From: Thermoactinospora rubra
GTDB lineage: Bacteria; Actinomycetota; Actinomycetes; Streptosporangiales; Streptosporangiaceae
Length of the DNA: 64,000 bases
Assembly (NCBI RefSeq): GCF_002093975.1
Contig: NZ_MSZZ01000042.1
Span: 62,001 to 126,000, forward strand
Reading direction: 5' to 3'
Shown here: piece after piece, positions 34,439 through 43,613 of the stretch
How positions within the stretch are numbered: the first letter of the stretch is position 1
Layout: every line of letters starts with the position of its first letter
The notes under the pieces: model-generated
What the model was told of the DNA's origin: nothing
What the model saw: the letters and a program-made list of their open reading frames with translations, nothing else
Database searches by the model: none
Program-made: the position numbers and the translations under genes

Positions 34439-36187
34439 GTGCAGAAGGTTCTGATCGCCAACCGTGGCGAGATCGCCGTCCGCGTCGCGCGTGCCTGCAA
34501 GGACGCCGGGATCGGCAGCGTGGCCGTCTACGCCGACCAGGACCTCGGCGCCCTGCACGTCAAGGTCGCCGACGAGGCCTACGCGCTGGGCGGGCAGACG
34601 CCCGCCGACACCTACCTCCACATCGGCAAGATCCTCGACGTCGCCGCCCGCTCCGGCGCCGACGCGGTCCACCCCGGCTACGGCTTCCTGGCCGAGAACG
34701 CCGACTTCGCCCAGGCCGTCATCGACGCCGGGCTGATCTGGATCGGCCCGCCCCCGGCGGCGATCGCCGCCCTGGGCGACAAGGTGCAGGCCCGCCACAT
34801 CGCCCAGAAGGTCGGCGCGCCGCTGGTGGCCGGCACCCCCGACCCGGTGAGCGGGGTGGAGGAGGTCGTCGCCTTCGCCGAGCGGCACGGGCTGCCGATC
34901 GCCATCAAGGCCGCCTACGGCGGCGGCGGCCGCGGGCTGAAGGTGGCCCGCACCCTGGCCGAGATCCCCGACCTGTACGACAGCGCGGTGCGCGAGGCGG
35001 TGGCCGCCTTCGGCCGCGGCGAGTGCTTCGTCGAGCGCTACCTGGACAAGCCCCGGCACGTCGAGACCCAGTGCCTGGCCGACATGCACGGCAACGTCGT
35101 GGTGGTCAGCACCCGCGACTGCTCGTTGCAGCGCCGCCACCAGAAGCTGGTGGAGGAGGCGCCCGCCCCCTTCCTGACCGACGAGCAGATCGACCTGCTC
35201 TACCGCAGCTCCAAGGCCATCCTGAGGGAGGCGGGCTACGTCGGCGCCGGCACCTGCGAGTTCCTCGTGGGCCAGGACGGCACCGTCTCCTTCCTGGAGG
35301 TCAACACCCGCCTGCAGGTCGAGCACCCCGTCACCGAGGAGGTCTCCGGCATCGACCTGGTGCGGGAGATGTTCCGCATCGCCCAGGGCGAGCCGCTGGG
35401 CTACGACGACCCGCCGCTGCGCGGCCACTCCATCGAGTTCCGCATCAACGCCGAGGACGCCGGACGCAACTTCCTGCCCGCCCCCGGCACGCTGACCGCC
35501 ATGCACGCCCCCGGCGGCCCCGGCGTGCGGCTCGACTCCGGCTACGACGCCGGGATGACCGTGCCCGGCGCCTTCGACTCGCTGGTGGCCAAGCTCATCG
35601 TCACCGGCCGCGACCGCAGGCAGGCGCTCGAGCGCTCCCGCCGGGCCCTCGCCGAGTTCCGCGTCGAGGGCATGCCGACCGTGCTGCCCTTCCACCGCCG
35701 GGTCGTGACCGACCCGGCGTTCACCGGCGAGCCGTTCACCGTGCACACCCGGTGGATCGAGACCGAGTTCGACAACACCATCGAGCCCTACGCCGGGCCG
35801 GTGGAGACCGCCGAGCCGGTCGAGCGGGAGCGGATCACCGTGGAGGTCGGCGGCAAGCGGCTGGAGGTCGTCCTCCCGGCCGGGCTGGGCACCGCCACCG
35901 CCGCTACGCCCAGAGCGAACAAGGCGCCCAAGCGCGGCGGCGGCTCCGCGAAGAAGCCCACCGCGGGCGGCGACGCCCTGATCAGCCCCATGCAGGGCAC
36001 CATCGTCAAGATCGTGGCGGCCGACGGCGACACGGTTGCCGAGGGCGACACGGTGGTGGTGCTGGAGGCCATGAAGATGGAGCAGCCGCTGACGGCCCAC
36101 AAGTCGGGCGTGATCACCGGCCTGACCGCCGCCGTCGGGCAGACCGTCACCGCCGGAGCGACTCTCTGCGAGATCAAGGACGCCTGA
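34439..36187 (+). CDS. Acetyl/propionyl-CoA carboxylase alpha chain (biotin carboxylase plus BCCP)
   Basis: A 582-residue fused biotin carboxylase and biotin carboxyl carrier. The N-terminus MQKVLIANRGEIAVRVAR, the ATP-grasp glycine loop YGGGGRGL, FLEVNTRLQVEHPVTE and INAED are all intact. The C-terminal carrier domain ends with biotinyl-lysine in EAMKMEQP (Lys546), preceded by an Ala/Pro/Lys linker. In actinomycetes this subunit serves several acyl-CoA carboxylases that feed fatty acid, mycolic or polyketide synthesis. The beta chain is not in the window. The GTG start follows GGAAGG. Confidence 0.95.
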   Translation: MQKVLIANRGEIAVRVARACKDAGIGSVAVYADQDLGALHVKVADEAYALGGQTPADTYLHIGKILDVAARSGADAVHPGYGFLAENADFAQAVIDAGLIWIGPPPAAIAALGDKVQARHIAQKVGAPLVAGTPDPVSGVEEVVAFAERHGLPIAIKAAYGGGGRGLKVARTLAEIPDLYDSAVREAVAAFGRGECFVERYLDKPRHVETQCLADMHGNVVVVSTRDCSLQRRHQKLVEEAPAPFLTDEQIDLLYRSSKAILREAGYVGAGTCEFLVGQDGTVSFLEVNTRLQVEHPVTEEVSGIDLVREMFRIAQGEPLGYDDPPLRGHSIEFRINAEDAGRNFLPAPGTLTAMHAPGGPGVRLDSGYDAGMTVPGAFDSLVAKLIVTGRDRRQALERSRRALAEFRVEGMPTVLPFHRRVVTDPAFTGEPFTVHTRWIETEFDNTIEPYAGPVETAEPVERERITVEVGGKRLEVVLPAGLGTATAATPRANKAPKRGGGSAKKPTAGGDALISPMQGTIVKIVAADGDTVAEGDTVVVLEAMKMEQPLTAHKSGVITGLTAAVGQTVTAGATLCEIKDA

Positions 36188-36268
36188 CCGGCAGGCGGGT
36201 AGGTTCGTAGACAGAGGAACTTTGCCGACCGCTCATTCGTCCTGGAGGACGAAGGAGGCTTGCTGCCA

Positions 36269-37630
36269 ATGACCCACTCGCTGCGCCGGGCAGGGGCCGC
36301 GCTCGTCGCGCTGCTCGCCGGGCTTTTCGCTGTGTTCGCTTTGTCGTCCGCGGCCCAGGCTGCCGCGCCACCCGATCCCAACGTGATCGTCTCGCACTGG
36401 AGGGGCGGCGACCCGCTGTACGTGGAGTCCGGTTCCCCGCTGACCTCCGAGCAGCAGAGCAAGCTCCGCGAGGAGCTGAACGACTCCAAGACGCCGGTCT
36501 ACGTGGCGGCGCTGCCCAACGCCTCGGTGACCAACCCGAGCGAGTACATGATTTCGCTGGGCCGCGCCATGAAGGCCAGCGGCAAGGGCGGCAAGTACGC
36601 CGTCGCGGTGCTCGACGGCACGTCGCTGTTCGCCGGGATGAGCTTCGGCCGCTCCGGCATGGGCGGCCAGCTGGCCGACCTGTCCACCCGCAACAACGAC
36701 GACGTCGTCACGGGCATGAGCGACTTCGTCGAGCGGGTGAACCTCGCGGCCGACGGCAAGCGCTCCGCCCTCGACTCCGGCCCCGTCGGCGGTGACGGCG
36801 GCGGCGCCGGCGCCCTGATCGCCCTGGGCGTGCTCGCCCTGGCCGGCGGCGGCGGTTACTTCCTCTACGCCAGGAACAAGAAGAAGAAGCGCCTGGAGCA
36901 GGAAGCCCGCGACCTGGCCGCGGTCAAGGCCACGGTCGAGGAGGACGTCACCAAGTTCGGCGAGGAGATCACCGCCCTCGACGCCGACGTCTCGCTCGCG
37001 GGCGCGGGCGGCCAGCACATCGAGGAGTGGCAGCAGGCCCTCGACGCCTACGAGAAGGCCAAGGCCCAGCTGGCCGCGGTGACCAAGGCCGACCAGATCC
37101 GCGAGGTCACCCAGACGCTGGAGGACGGCCGCTACGCGCTGGCCGTGGTGAAGGCCAAGGTCGGCAACCAGCCGATCCCCGAGCGGCGCGCGCCCTGCTT
37201 CTTCAACCCGCAGCACGGCCCGTCGGCGCGTGACGTGCGCTGGGCACCGCCCGGCGGCGTGGTGCGCGACGTGCCCGCCTGCGCCGCGGACGCCGAGGCC
37301 GTCGAGCGCGGCTTCGACCCGCAGGCGCGCGAGGTCATGGTCCACGGGCAGCGTGTGCCGTACTACAACGCGGGACCGGCCTACCAGCCCTACGCCTACG
37401 GCTACTACGGCGGCTTCGGCGACATCATGACCGGCATGTTCATCGGCACGATGATGGGCAGCATGCTCGGCGGCTGGGGCATGGGCGGCTATGGCGCCGG
37501 GTACGCGGAGGGCTACTCCGACGCGGGCGGCGGCGACTTCGGCGGAGGTGACTTCGGTGGCGGAGGCGACTTCGGCGGCTTCGGCGGAGGCGACTTCGGC
37601 GGCGGTGACTTCGGCGGCGGCGACTGGTAG
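36269..37630 (+). CDS. Exported membrane protein with TPM-like domain and Gly-rich tail
   Basis: A 453-residue protein. A signal peptide ends near residue 31 (AQA), followed by an extracytoplasmic domain of about 145 residues resembling TPM/YgcG-type modules and one membrane helix (about 181-203) before a Lys/Arg cluster. A cytoplasmic coiled-coil-like region follows. The last 100 residues are Tyr/Gly-rich and end in repeats of GGGDFGG closed by GGGDW. The ATG at 36269 was chosen over a TTG nine bases upstream because GGAGG sits 11 bases before it. Function unknown; a repair or envelope role is possible from the fold. Confidence 0.75.
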   Translation: MTHSLRRAGAALVALLAGLFAVFALSSAAQAAAPPDPNVIVSHWRGGDPLYVESGSPLTSEQQSKLREELNDSKTPVYVAALPNASVTNPSEYMISLGRAMKASGKGGKYAVAVLDGTSLFAGMSFGRSGMGGQLADLSTRNNDDVVTGMSDFVERVNLAADGKRSALDSGPVGGDGGGAGALIALGVLALAGGGGYFLYARNKKKKRLEQEARDLAAVKATVEEDVTKFGEEITALDADVSLAGAGGQHIEEWQQALDAYEKAKAQLAAVTKADQIREVTQTLEDGRYALAVVKAKVGNQPIPERRAPCFFNPQHGPSARDVRWAPPGGVVRDVPACAADAEAVERGFDPQAREVMVHGQRVPYYNAGPAYQPYAYGYYGGFGDIMTGMFIGTMMGSMLGGWGMGGYGAGYAEGYSDAGGGDFGGGDFGGGGDFGGFGGGDFGGGDFGGGDW

Positions 37631-37648
37631 AGCCTGACCGGCACGAGG

Positions 37649-37678
37649 CGGGCGCGCTCCCTGGCGGGGGCGCGCCCG
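37649..37678 (+). terminator. Intrinsic terminator
   Basis: CGGGCGCGC (37649-37657) pairs with GCGCGCCCG (37670-37678) around a 12-base loop, followed by TTCGTTT. It lies 18 bases past the stop of the Gly-rich membrane protein gene. Confidence 0.85.
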
Positions 37679-37792
37679 TTCGTTTCCCGGGGCCGGCGGG
37701 AGAGGTTGTCCATACCGTTATGAAAGAGACTCTGAGCCACTACAGAGGTCGTGGAGCATCGCGATCGTCTCGATTTCACTAGTGAGGTGATT

Positions 37793-40700
37793 GTGAGTAA
37801 ACGGCTGCTCCACAGCGCAGTGGCTGGAACGATCACGGCGATGGCGGTGCTGGGGGCGAACCTCCCCGCCGCGGCCGCCGACCCGGTCAAGCAGTTCGAG
37901 AAGCTCGCCGACGCCCACGCCTACACGGGGTTCGTCCCCGGGGCGTTACGGGCCGACGCCGCCGTCAAGGTCCTCGTGCAGACCGAGGGCGCGCCGACCG
38001 GCGAGGCCGCGGCCACCGCCGCCGAGCAGGGGGCGAGCCTCGACCGGCCGGACCACCGCGCGAAGCTCCGCCAGAGCCACGAAAGCGGCAAGAAGGCGGC
38101 CCAGGCGCTCGGCGGCAAGGTCACGGCCGAGTTAGGCCTTCAACGGCTTCGCGGCCGTCATGCCGGCCGCCAAGGTGCCGGAGCTCGCGAAGGCGGCGGG
38201 CGTCGTCGCCGTCCACCCGGCGCGCGTCTTCACCCGCGACAACGCCAACGCGGGCGTCTACGTCGGGGCCGATCAGGTCTGGCAGTACCTCGGCAAGACC
38301 GGCAAGGGCGTCAAGATCGCGATCATCGACAGCGGCGTCGACTACACCCACGCCGGCTTCGGCGGCTCCGGCAAGCCGGAGGACTTCAAGAACAACAACG
38401 GCACGGTCATCGAGCCCGGCACCTTCCCCACGGCCAAGGTGATCGGCGGCTACGACCTCGTGGGCGACGCCTACGACGCCGGCTCCGACGACCCGAACGT
38501 CAACACGCCCAAGCCCGACCCCGACCCGCTCGACTGCGACGGGCACGGCAGCCACGTCGCCGGCACGGCCGCCGGGTTCGGCGTCACGGCCGAGGGCGCC
38601 ACCTACACCGGCCCCTACGACACGACCACCTACACCAAGAGCTTCCTCGTCCCGCCGGGCATGGCGCCCAACGCCTCGATCCTGGCCTACCGCGTCTTCG
38701 GCTGCTCGGGCTCGGCCAGCGAGGACGTCATCGTGGCGGCCATGGAGCAGGCGCTCAAGGACGGCGCGAAGATCGTCAACATGTCGCTCGGCTCGCCGTT
38801 CGGCCGGGAGGACGAGCCGTCGGCGCAGGCCGTACGGACCCTGACCAGGGCCGGTGTCACCGTGGTCGCCTCGGCCGGCAACAGCGGACCCAATGCCTAC
38901 ATCACCGGCGCGCCGGCGGTCGCGACGAGCGCGATCTCGGTCGCCGCGGTCGACGCGCAGGCGAGCTTCCCCGCCGCGACCCTCACGACCCCGTCGGGCG
39001 CCCTGTCGCTGATCAACGCCAACGGCGCGAAGCTGCCCGCCGGGCCGCTGCCGATCGCGGTGCTGCGCACCAGCTACCCCGACGGTCCCGTGGCGCTGGG
39101 CTGCACTCCCGAGGAGTACGCCGCCTACCCGGGCGGGGTCGCCGACAAGCTCGTGGTGACGCTGCGCGGCGTCTGCGCCCGCGTCAAGCGCGCCATCCTC
39201 GGACAGCAGGCGGGAGCCGCCGCGGTCGCCATGATCAACACCTCGGCCGGCTACCCGCCGTTCGAGGGCGAGATCACCTCCGACCCCGACACCGGCCAGC
39301 CGTACACGGTCACCATCCCGTTCCTCGGCTTCCAGATGGCCGACCGCGCCGCAGCCACCGCGCTCGACGGCCAGACCGGCACGCTGGCCGCGACCACGCT
39401 GCCCAACCCGGCCTACCGCGCCCAGGCGTCCTTCAGCTCCGGCGGCCCCGGCAACGTCGACAGCGCCTTCAAGCCCGACGTGTCCGCGCCCGGCGTGAGC
39501 GTGCTGTCCGTCGGCGTCGGCAGGGGCACCGGCGGGGCCACGATCTCCGGCACCTCCATGGCCGCGCCGACCACCTCGGGCGTGGCGGCCCTGGTCGCCG
39601 AGGCGCACCCGCGGTGGAAGCCCGGGCACATCAAGGCCGCCATCGTCAGCACGGCCGACGTCGCCAAGCTCACGCCGTACAACGCCCGGGTGGGCGGCTC
39701 GGGCGTCGTGAACGCCCGCGCGGCCGTCGAGACCAACGTCTTCGCGGGCACCCGCGGCGACGGCGGCAACCTGTCGTTCAAGTACCAGACGATCGGCGCC
39801 GACGGCTACCGCGCCACCCAGCCCGTCGAGATCGTCAACAAGGGGACGAGGTCCGTCACCTACAACCTGGCCGCCGCCTTCAACGGCGAGGCGTACGGCG
39901 CGACGGTCAGCGTCTCCCCCAGGACCGTCACCGTGCCGCGCGACTCCAGCAGGACCGTCCAGGTCACGCTGAGCATCTCCCCCGCCGCCGCGGCGGCGCT
40001 GCCCGGGGCCGAGGCGTCCAACTTCGGCGCCCTCACCCACATCCAGGGCGCGGTCACCGCCACGCCGAAGTCCTCCGTGCCGGGCGCGGGCCCGCTGCGG
40101 GTCGGCTTCCTGCTGGTGCCGGACGCGCTGGCCAAGGTTCGCGCCTCGCTGCGGTCGGTCGCCGCCGACGCGGCCACGGTACGGCTGGGCAACCGCGGCG
40201 TGCACGCCGGCAAGGCCGACGTCTACGCGCTCGGCCTGACCGACGAGGAGGACACGCCGGGCGCCGAGGGCGCCTCCGACATCGTGGCGGCGGGCGTCCA
40301 GACGCTGCCGGGCAGCGTGCTCGGCGGCTCGGAGGCGGACCGGTCGCTGGTGTTCGCGGTCAACACGGCCGGGCGCTGGTCGTCGGCCTCCACCGGGTCC
40401 TTCGAGATCGCGGTCGACGCGGGACGCGACGGCACGGTCGACGGCTACGTGGTCGGCCGCGACTACGGCGCCACGACTGCGGGCAGCTTCGACGGGCGGT
40501 TCGCGTCGTTCGTCTTCAACGCCTCGGGCACGCTGGTGGACGCCTACGCGGCCACCGCCCCGGCCAACGGCGGCACCGCCCTGCTGCCCGCCCTGGCCTC
40601 GACCCTGGGGATCTCCGAGAGCAAGCCGAGCTTCTCCTACACGGTGACGAGCTCGTCGGAGGTGCCGGGCAACCTGGTGGACACGACCGGCACGGCGGTG

Positions 40701-40886
40701 TTCGACGCCTTCCGGCCGCCGGTCGCCACGGGCCAGACGATCGACCTCGCGCCCGGCTCGGAGCAGACCGCGTCGCTCGCGATCGACCGCGGCGCCGCCG
40801 TCCCGGCTCTGGGCTGGCTGATCGTCGCGCTCGACAACCGCGGCGGCGGCCACGAAGCCGAACGCCTCACCCTGCCCCAACCCTGA
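37793..40886 (+). pseudogene. S8 (subtilisin-like) serine protease, frameshifted in the propeptide
   Basis: A large secreted subtilase in two frames. The GTG at 37793 opens a signal peptide (GTITAMAVLGANLPAAAA) and an I9-type propeptide. At 38132-38136 the frame breaks: as written, GAG TTA GGC runs into unrelated sequence, and the other frame has TAG at 38133. Removing one base (for example the A at 38134) restores AELAFNGFAAVMPAAK, the normal end of an I9 domain. Downstream, Asp (IAIIDSGVDYTH), His (DGHGSHVAGT), Asn (ASAGNSGPN) and Ser (SGTSMAAP) are intact, with a PA insert and C-terminal beta domains. Either a recent mutation or a sequencing error. Confidence 0.85.
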
Positions 40887-40931
40887 CCCGTACGGCCGGG
40901 CGGCTCCGGCCGCCTCGGCCCCGGGTTCGCA

Positions 40932-40965
40932 CGGCCGCGGCCGGGATCCTTCCCGGCCGCGGCCG
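40932..40965. terminator. Strong bidirectional terminator
   Basis: A perfect 15-bp stem, CGGCCGCGGCCGGGA (40932-40946) and TCCCGGCCGCGGCCG (40951-40965), with the 4-base loop TCCT. It sits midway in the 118-base gap between two convergent genes. Confidence 0.88.
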
Positions 40966-41004
40966 CCCCGTCACGGGCGGAAGGCCGGGCAGCGGGCCGG
41001 CGGG

Positions 41005-42396
41005 TCAGATGGCGGCGGCCGTCGGCTGCATGAGGCGGCGCGCGGCCTCGGTGATCGAGCCCGACAGCGAGGGGTACACCGCGAACGTGTGCGCCAGCTG
41101 GTCGACGGTCAGCCGCTGCTGCACCGCCACCGACACGGCCAGGATCAGCTCCGACGCCCGGGGCGCCACGATGACGCCGCCGAGCACGATCCCCGTGTGC
41201 GGGCGGCAGAACAGCTTGACGAAGCCGTCGTGGAAGCCCTGCATCTTGGCCCGCGCGTTCGTGGCCAGCGGCAGCTTGACCACGTTCGCCTCGATCTCGC
41301 CAGACTCGATCTGCCGCTGCGACACGCCGACGCTCGCGATCTCGGGATCGGTGAAGATGTTCGCCGCCACCGTGGCGAGCCGCAGCGGCTGGACGGCCTC
41401 GCCGAGCGCGTGCCAGACCGCGATGCGGCCCTGCATGGCGGCCACGGAGGCCAGCATCATCACGCCCGTGCAGTCGCCCGCGGCGTAGACGCCGGGCGCG
41501 GAGGTGCGCGAGACCTTGTCGACCTTGACGAACCCGTTGGCGTCGAGCTGCACGCCCGCCTCCTCCAGGCCGAGCCCGGCGGTGTTGGGCACCATGCCCA
41601 CGGTCATCAGCGCGTGCGACCCCTCGGCGGTGCGGCCGTCCTCCAGCGTCACGACGACGCCGTCGGTGGTGCGCCGCACGGACTTGGCACGCGAGCGGGC
41701 CAGCAAGTTCATGCCGCGGCGGCGGTAGACCTCTTCGAGCACCTCGGCCGCGTCGGCGTCCTCGTTGGGCATCATGCGGTCGCGGCTGGACACCAGCGTG
41801 ACCTCCGAGCCGAGCGAGCGGTAGGCGCCCGCGAACTCCGCGCCGGTCACGCCCGAGCCGATCACGATGAGGTGCTCGGGCAGCTCCTTGAGGTCGTACA
41901 GCTGCCGCCAGGTGAGGATGCGCTCGCCGTCGGGCTCGGACCCCTTGAGGATGCGCGGCGTGGCGCCGGTGGCGACCAGGACCACGTCGGCGCGGATCGT
42001 GCGGTCTCCGGCCCGCACCACCTGCGGGTCGACGAGCCGGCCGGGAGCCTTGACGATCTCCACGCCCTCGGCGGCGACGCGCGTGGCGATGTCGCTCGAC
42101 TGCGCCTGGGCCAGCTCCTTGACGCGCTGGTTGACCAGCGGCAGGTCGACCTCGGCCGTGCCGACGTCGCCGTCGGGGCCGCCCGAGTAGTGGATGCCGA
42201 GCGAGGAAGCGTCGAGCAGGGCCTGCTTGCGGACCGAGGTCGCGATCAGCGTCTTGGACGGCACGCAGTCGGTCAGGACGCAGGCGCCGCCCGGCCCGTC
42301 CTGTTCGACCATGGTGACCTGAGCGCCCAGTTGGGCGGCGACCAGGGCCGCCTCGTAGCCGCCGGGTCCGCCGCCAATGATCACGATCCTTGTCAC
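41005..42396 (-). CDS. lpdA: NAD(P)H-quinone dehydrogenase of the LpdA type
   Basis: A 463-residue flavoprotein disulfide reductase homologue. The FAD loop GGGPGGYEA (residues 8-16) and the NAD loop GSGVTGAEFAG are clear, and CVLTDC keeps both redox cysteines (CxxxxC). Yet the C-terminal His-Glu catalytic pair of true lipoamide dehydrogenases (HPTxSE) is replaced by YPSLSG. This matches Mycobacterium LpdA (Rv3303c), which reduces quinones and not lipoamide. No pyruvate or 2-oxoglutarate dehydrogenase gene is nearby. The start is a GTG, with the FAD strand beginning at once. Confidence 0.88.
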   Translation of the reverse strand: MTRIVIIGGGPGGYEAALVAAQLGAQVTMVEQDGPGGACVLTDCVPSKTLIATSVRKQALLDASSLGIHYSGGPDGDVGTAEVDLPLVNQRVKELAQAQSSDIATRVAAEGVEIVKAPGRLVDPQVVRAGDRTIRADVVLVATGATPRILKGSEPDGERILTWRQLYDLKELPEHLIVIGSGVTGAEFAGAYRSLGSEVTLVSSRDRMMPNEDADAAEVLEEVYRRRGMNLLARSRAKSVRRTTDGVVVTLEDGRTAEGSHALMTVGMVPNTAGLGLEEAGVQLDANGFVKVDKVSRTSAPGVYAAGDCTGVMMLASVAAMQGRIAVWHALGEAVQPLRLATVAANIFTDPEIASVGVSQRQIESGEIEANVVKLPLATNARAKMQGFHDGFVKLFCRPHTGIVLGGVIVAPRASELILAVSVAVQQRLTVDQLAHTFAVYPSLSGSITEAARRLMQPTAAAI

Positions 42397-42452
42397 GTGT
42401 CCTATTCTCCCGCATCGGCCGAGCGGCAGGCCAAGCGGTACCCTAGGTGGCT

Positions 42453-42893
42453 ATGCCGGTCTACGCCGCCTACGGCTCCAACATGGATCCCACCCAGATG
42501 GCCCTGCGCGCCCCGCACTCGCCGGTCAGGGGCACCGGCTGGCTGGCGGGCTGGCGGCTGACCTTCGGCGGGGAGGACCTCGGCTGGGAGGGCGCGCTGG
42601 CCACGATCGTGGAGGATCCCGGCGAGCAGGTGTTCGTGGTGCTCTACGACGTGCCGGAGTGGGACGAGGCCGAGCTCGACCAGTGGGAGGGTGCCACGCG
42701 CGGGCTCTATCACAAGATCCGCCTGCGCGTGCACACCCTCGACGGCGACGTGGTGGCCTGGTTCTACGTGCTCGACGGCTACGAGGGCGGCCTGCCCTCG
42801 GCCCGCTACCTGGGCATCCTGGCCGACGCGGCCGAGCAGGCCGGCGCGCCCGACGACTACGTCAAGGAGCTGCGCAACCGGCCCTGCAAGTGA
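42453..42893 (+). CDS. Gamma-glutamylcyclotransferase-like protein
   Basis: A 146-residue single-domain protein of the GGCT/AIG2 fold. The glycine motif YAAYGSNMDP (residues 4-13) and the acidic segment LDQWEGAT are present, with the strand WFYVLDG. In this family such proteins release 5-oxoproline from gamma-glutamyl amines. The ATG at 42453 follows AGGTGG; a GTG six bases upstream would add two residues. It stands alone between lpdA (divergent) and the biosynthetic operon (convergent). Confidence 0.85.
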   Translation: MPVYAAYGSNMDPTQMALRAPHSPVRGTGWLAGWRLTFGGEDLGWEGALATIVEDPGEQVFVVLYDVPEWDEAELDQWEGATRGLYHKIRLRVHTLDGDVVAWFYVLDGYEGGLPSARYLGILADAAEQAGAPDDYVKELRNRPCK

Positions 42894-42905
42894 GCGGGCG
42901 GGCGG

Positions 42906-43613
42906 TCAGCGCAGCCACTCCTCCAGGATCCGGACGACCTCCCGCGGCCGCTCCCCCAGCAGGAAGTGCCCGCCGCTCACCTCGGCGAAGTCCACCGACG
43001 CGGCGTAGTGGGCCCAGCCGCTGACCGACTCCGGCGGGCAGCCGGGATCGTCCCGTGAGGAGATCACCAGCATCCGCCGGTCCAGCGGGGGATCCTTCTC
43101 CGCCCGGTAGCCCGCCACCGCGGCGAAGTCGGCGCGGATCGCGGGCAGCAGCAGCTCCACCAGGTCCGGCAGGTCGGCCACCTCGGCGGGCACGCCGCCC
43201 ATCCTGAGGACCTCGGCGGTGAACCGCTCGTCGGGCAGGCTCACATCCGGCGTGGCGACCGCGGTGTCCGGGGCCGGGCTCGACAGCGCCACCAGGGCCA
43301 GCGGCCGGTCCAGGCGGCGGGCCGCCTCGAAGGCGACGAACGCCCCCGAGCACTGGCCGACGAGCACCAGCGGCACGTCCTCCGGCATCGCGCGAGCGGC
43401 GGCCACGACGTCGCCGATCATCTCCTCCATGCCGGCGGGCGGGTCGTCGACGAAGCGGCTCTCCCGCCCGCCGAAGAGGACGGCGCCGACGCACCAGGTG
43501 TGCGGCGCGGCGTCGCGGAAGGGGTTGGCGACGGCGGCCCCTCCCCCGGCGTGCGGCACCACGAGCAGCCGCAGGTCCGGGTCGGCCGGCGGGTCTTCCG
43601 GCAGCACGATCAT
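42906..43613 (-). CDS. Type II thioesterase, last gene of the biosynthetic operon
   Basis: A 235-residue alpha/beta hydrolase of the type II thioesterase family that serves NRPS systems by clearing misprimed carrier domains. The nucleophile is Ser in GQCSGAF (about residue 88), with Asp in SSRDDPG and His in SGGHFLL near the C-terminus; LLVVPHAGGGAA begins the oxyanion region. It overlaps the NRPS stop by four bases (ATGA). The NRPS itself ends in a carrier domain and has no type I thioesterase, so this enzyme, or a C domain or transferase, may release the product. Confidence 0.9.
   Translation of the reverse strand: MIVLPEDPPADPDLRLLVVPHAGGGAAVANPFRDAAPHTWCVGAVLFGGRESRFVDDPPAGMEEMIGDVVAAARAMPEDVPLVLVGQCSGAFVAFEAARRLDRPLALVALSSPAPDTAVATPDVSLPDERFTAEVLRMGGVPAEVADLPDLVELLLPAIRADFAAVAGYRAEKDPPLDRRMLVISSRDDPGCPPESVSGWAHYAASVDFAEVSGGHFLLGERPREVVRILEEWLR

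Noticed and set aside
33539..36100. An 853-codon minus-strand frame opposite the SDR and carboxylase genes
   Set aside because: The plus strand encodes a complete biotin carboxylase with all motifs; the antisense frame has none.
38132..38136. Programmed +1 frameshift in the S8 protease
   Set aside because: After a slip the P-site TTA would pair with TAG, a poor match, and no stimulatory structure is evident. A one-base insertion is simpler.
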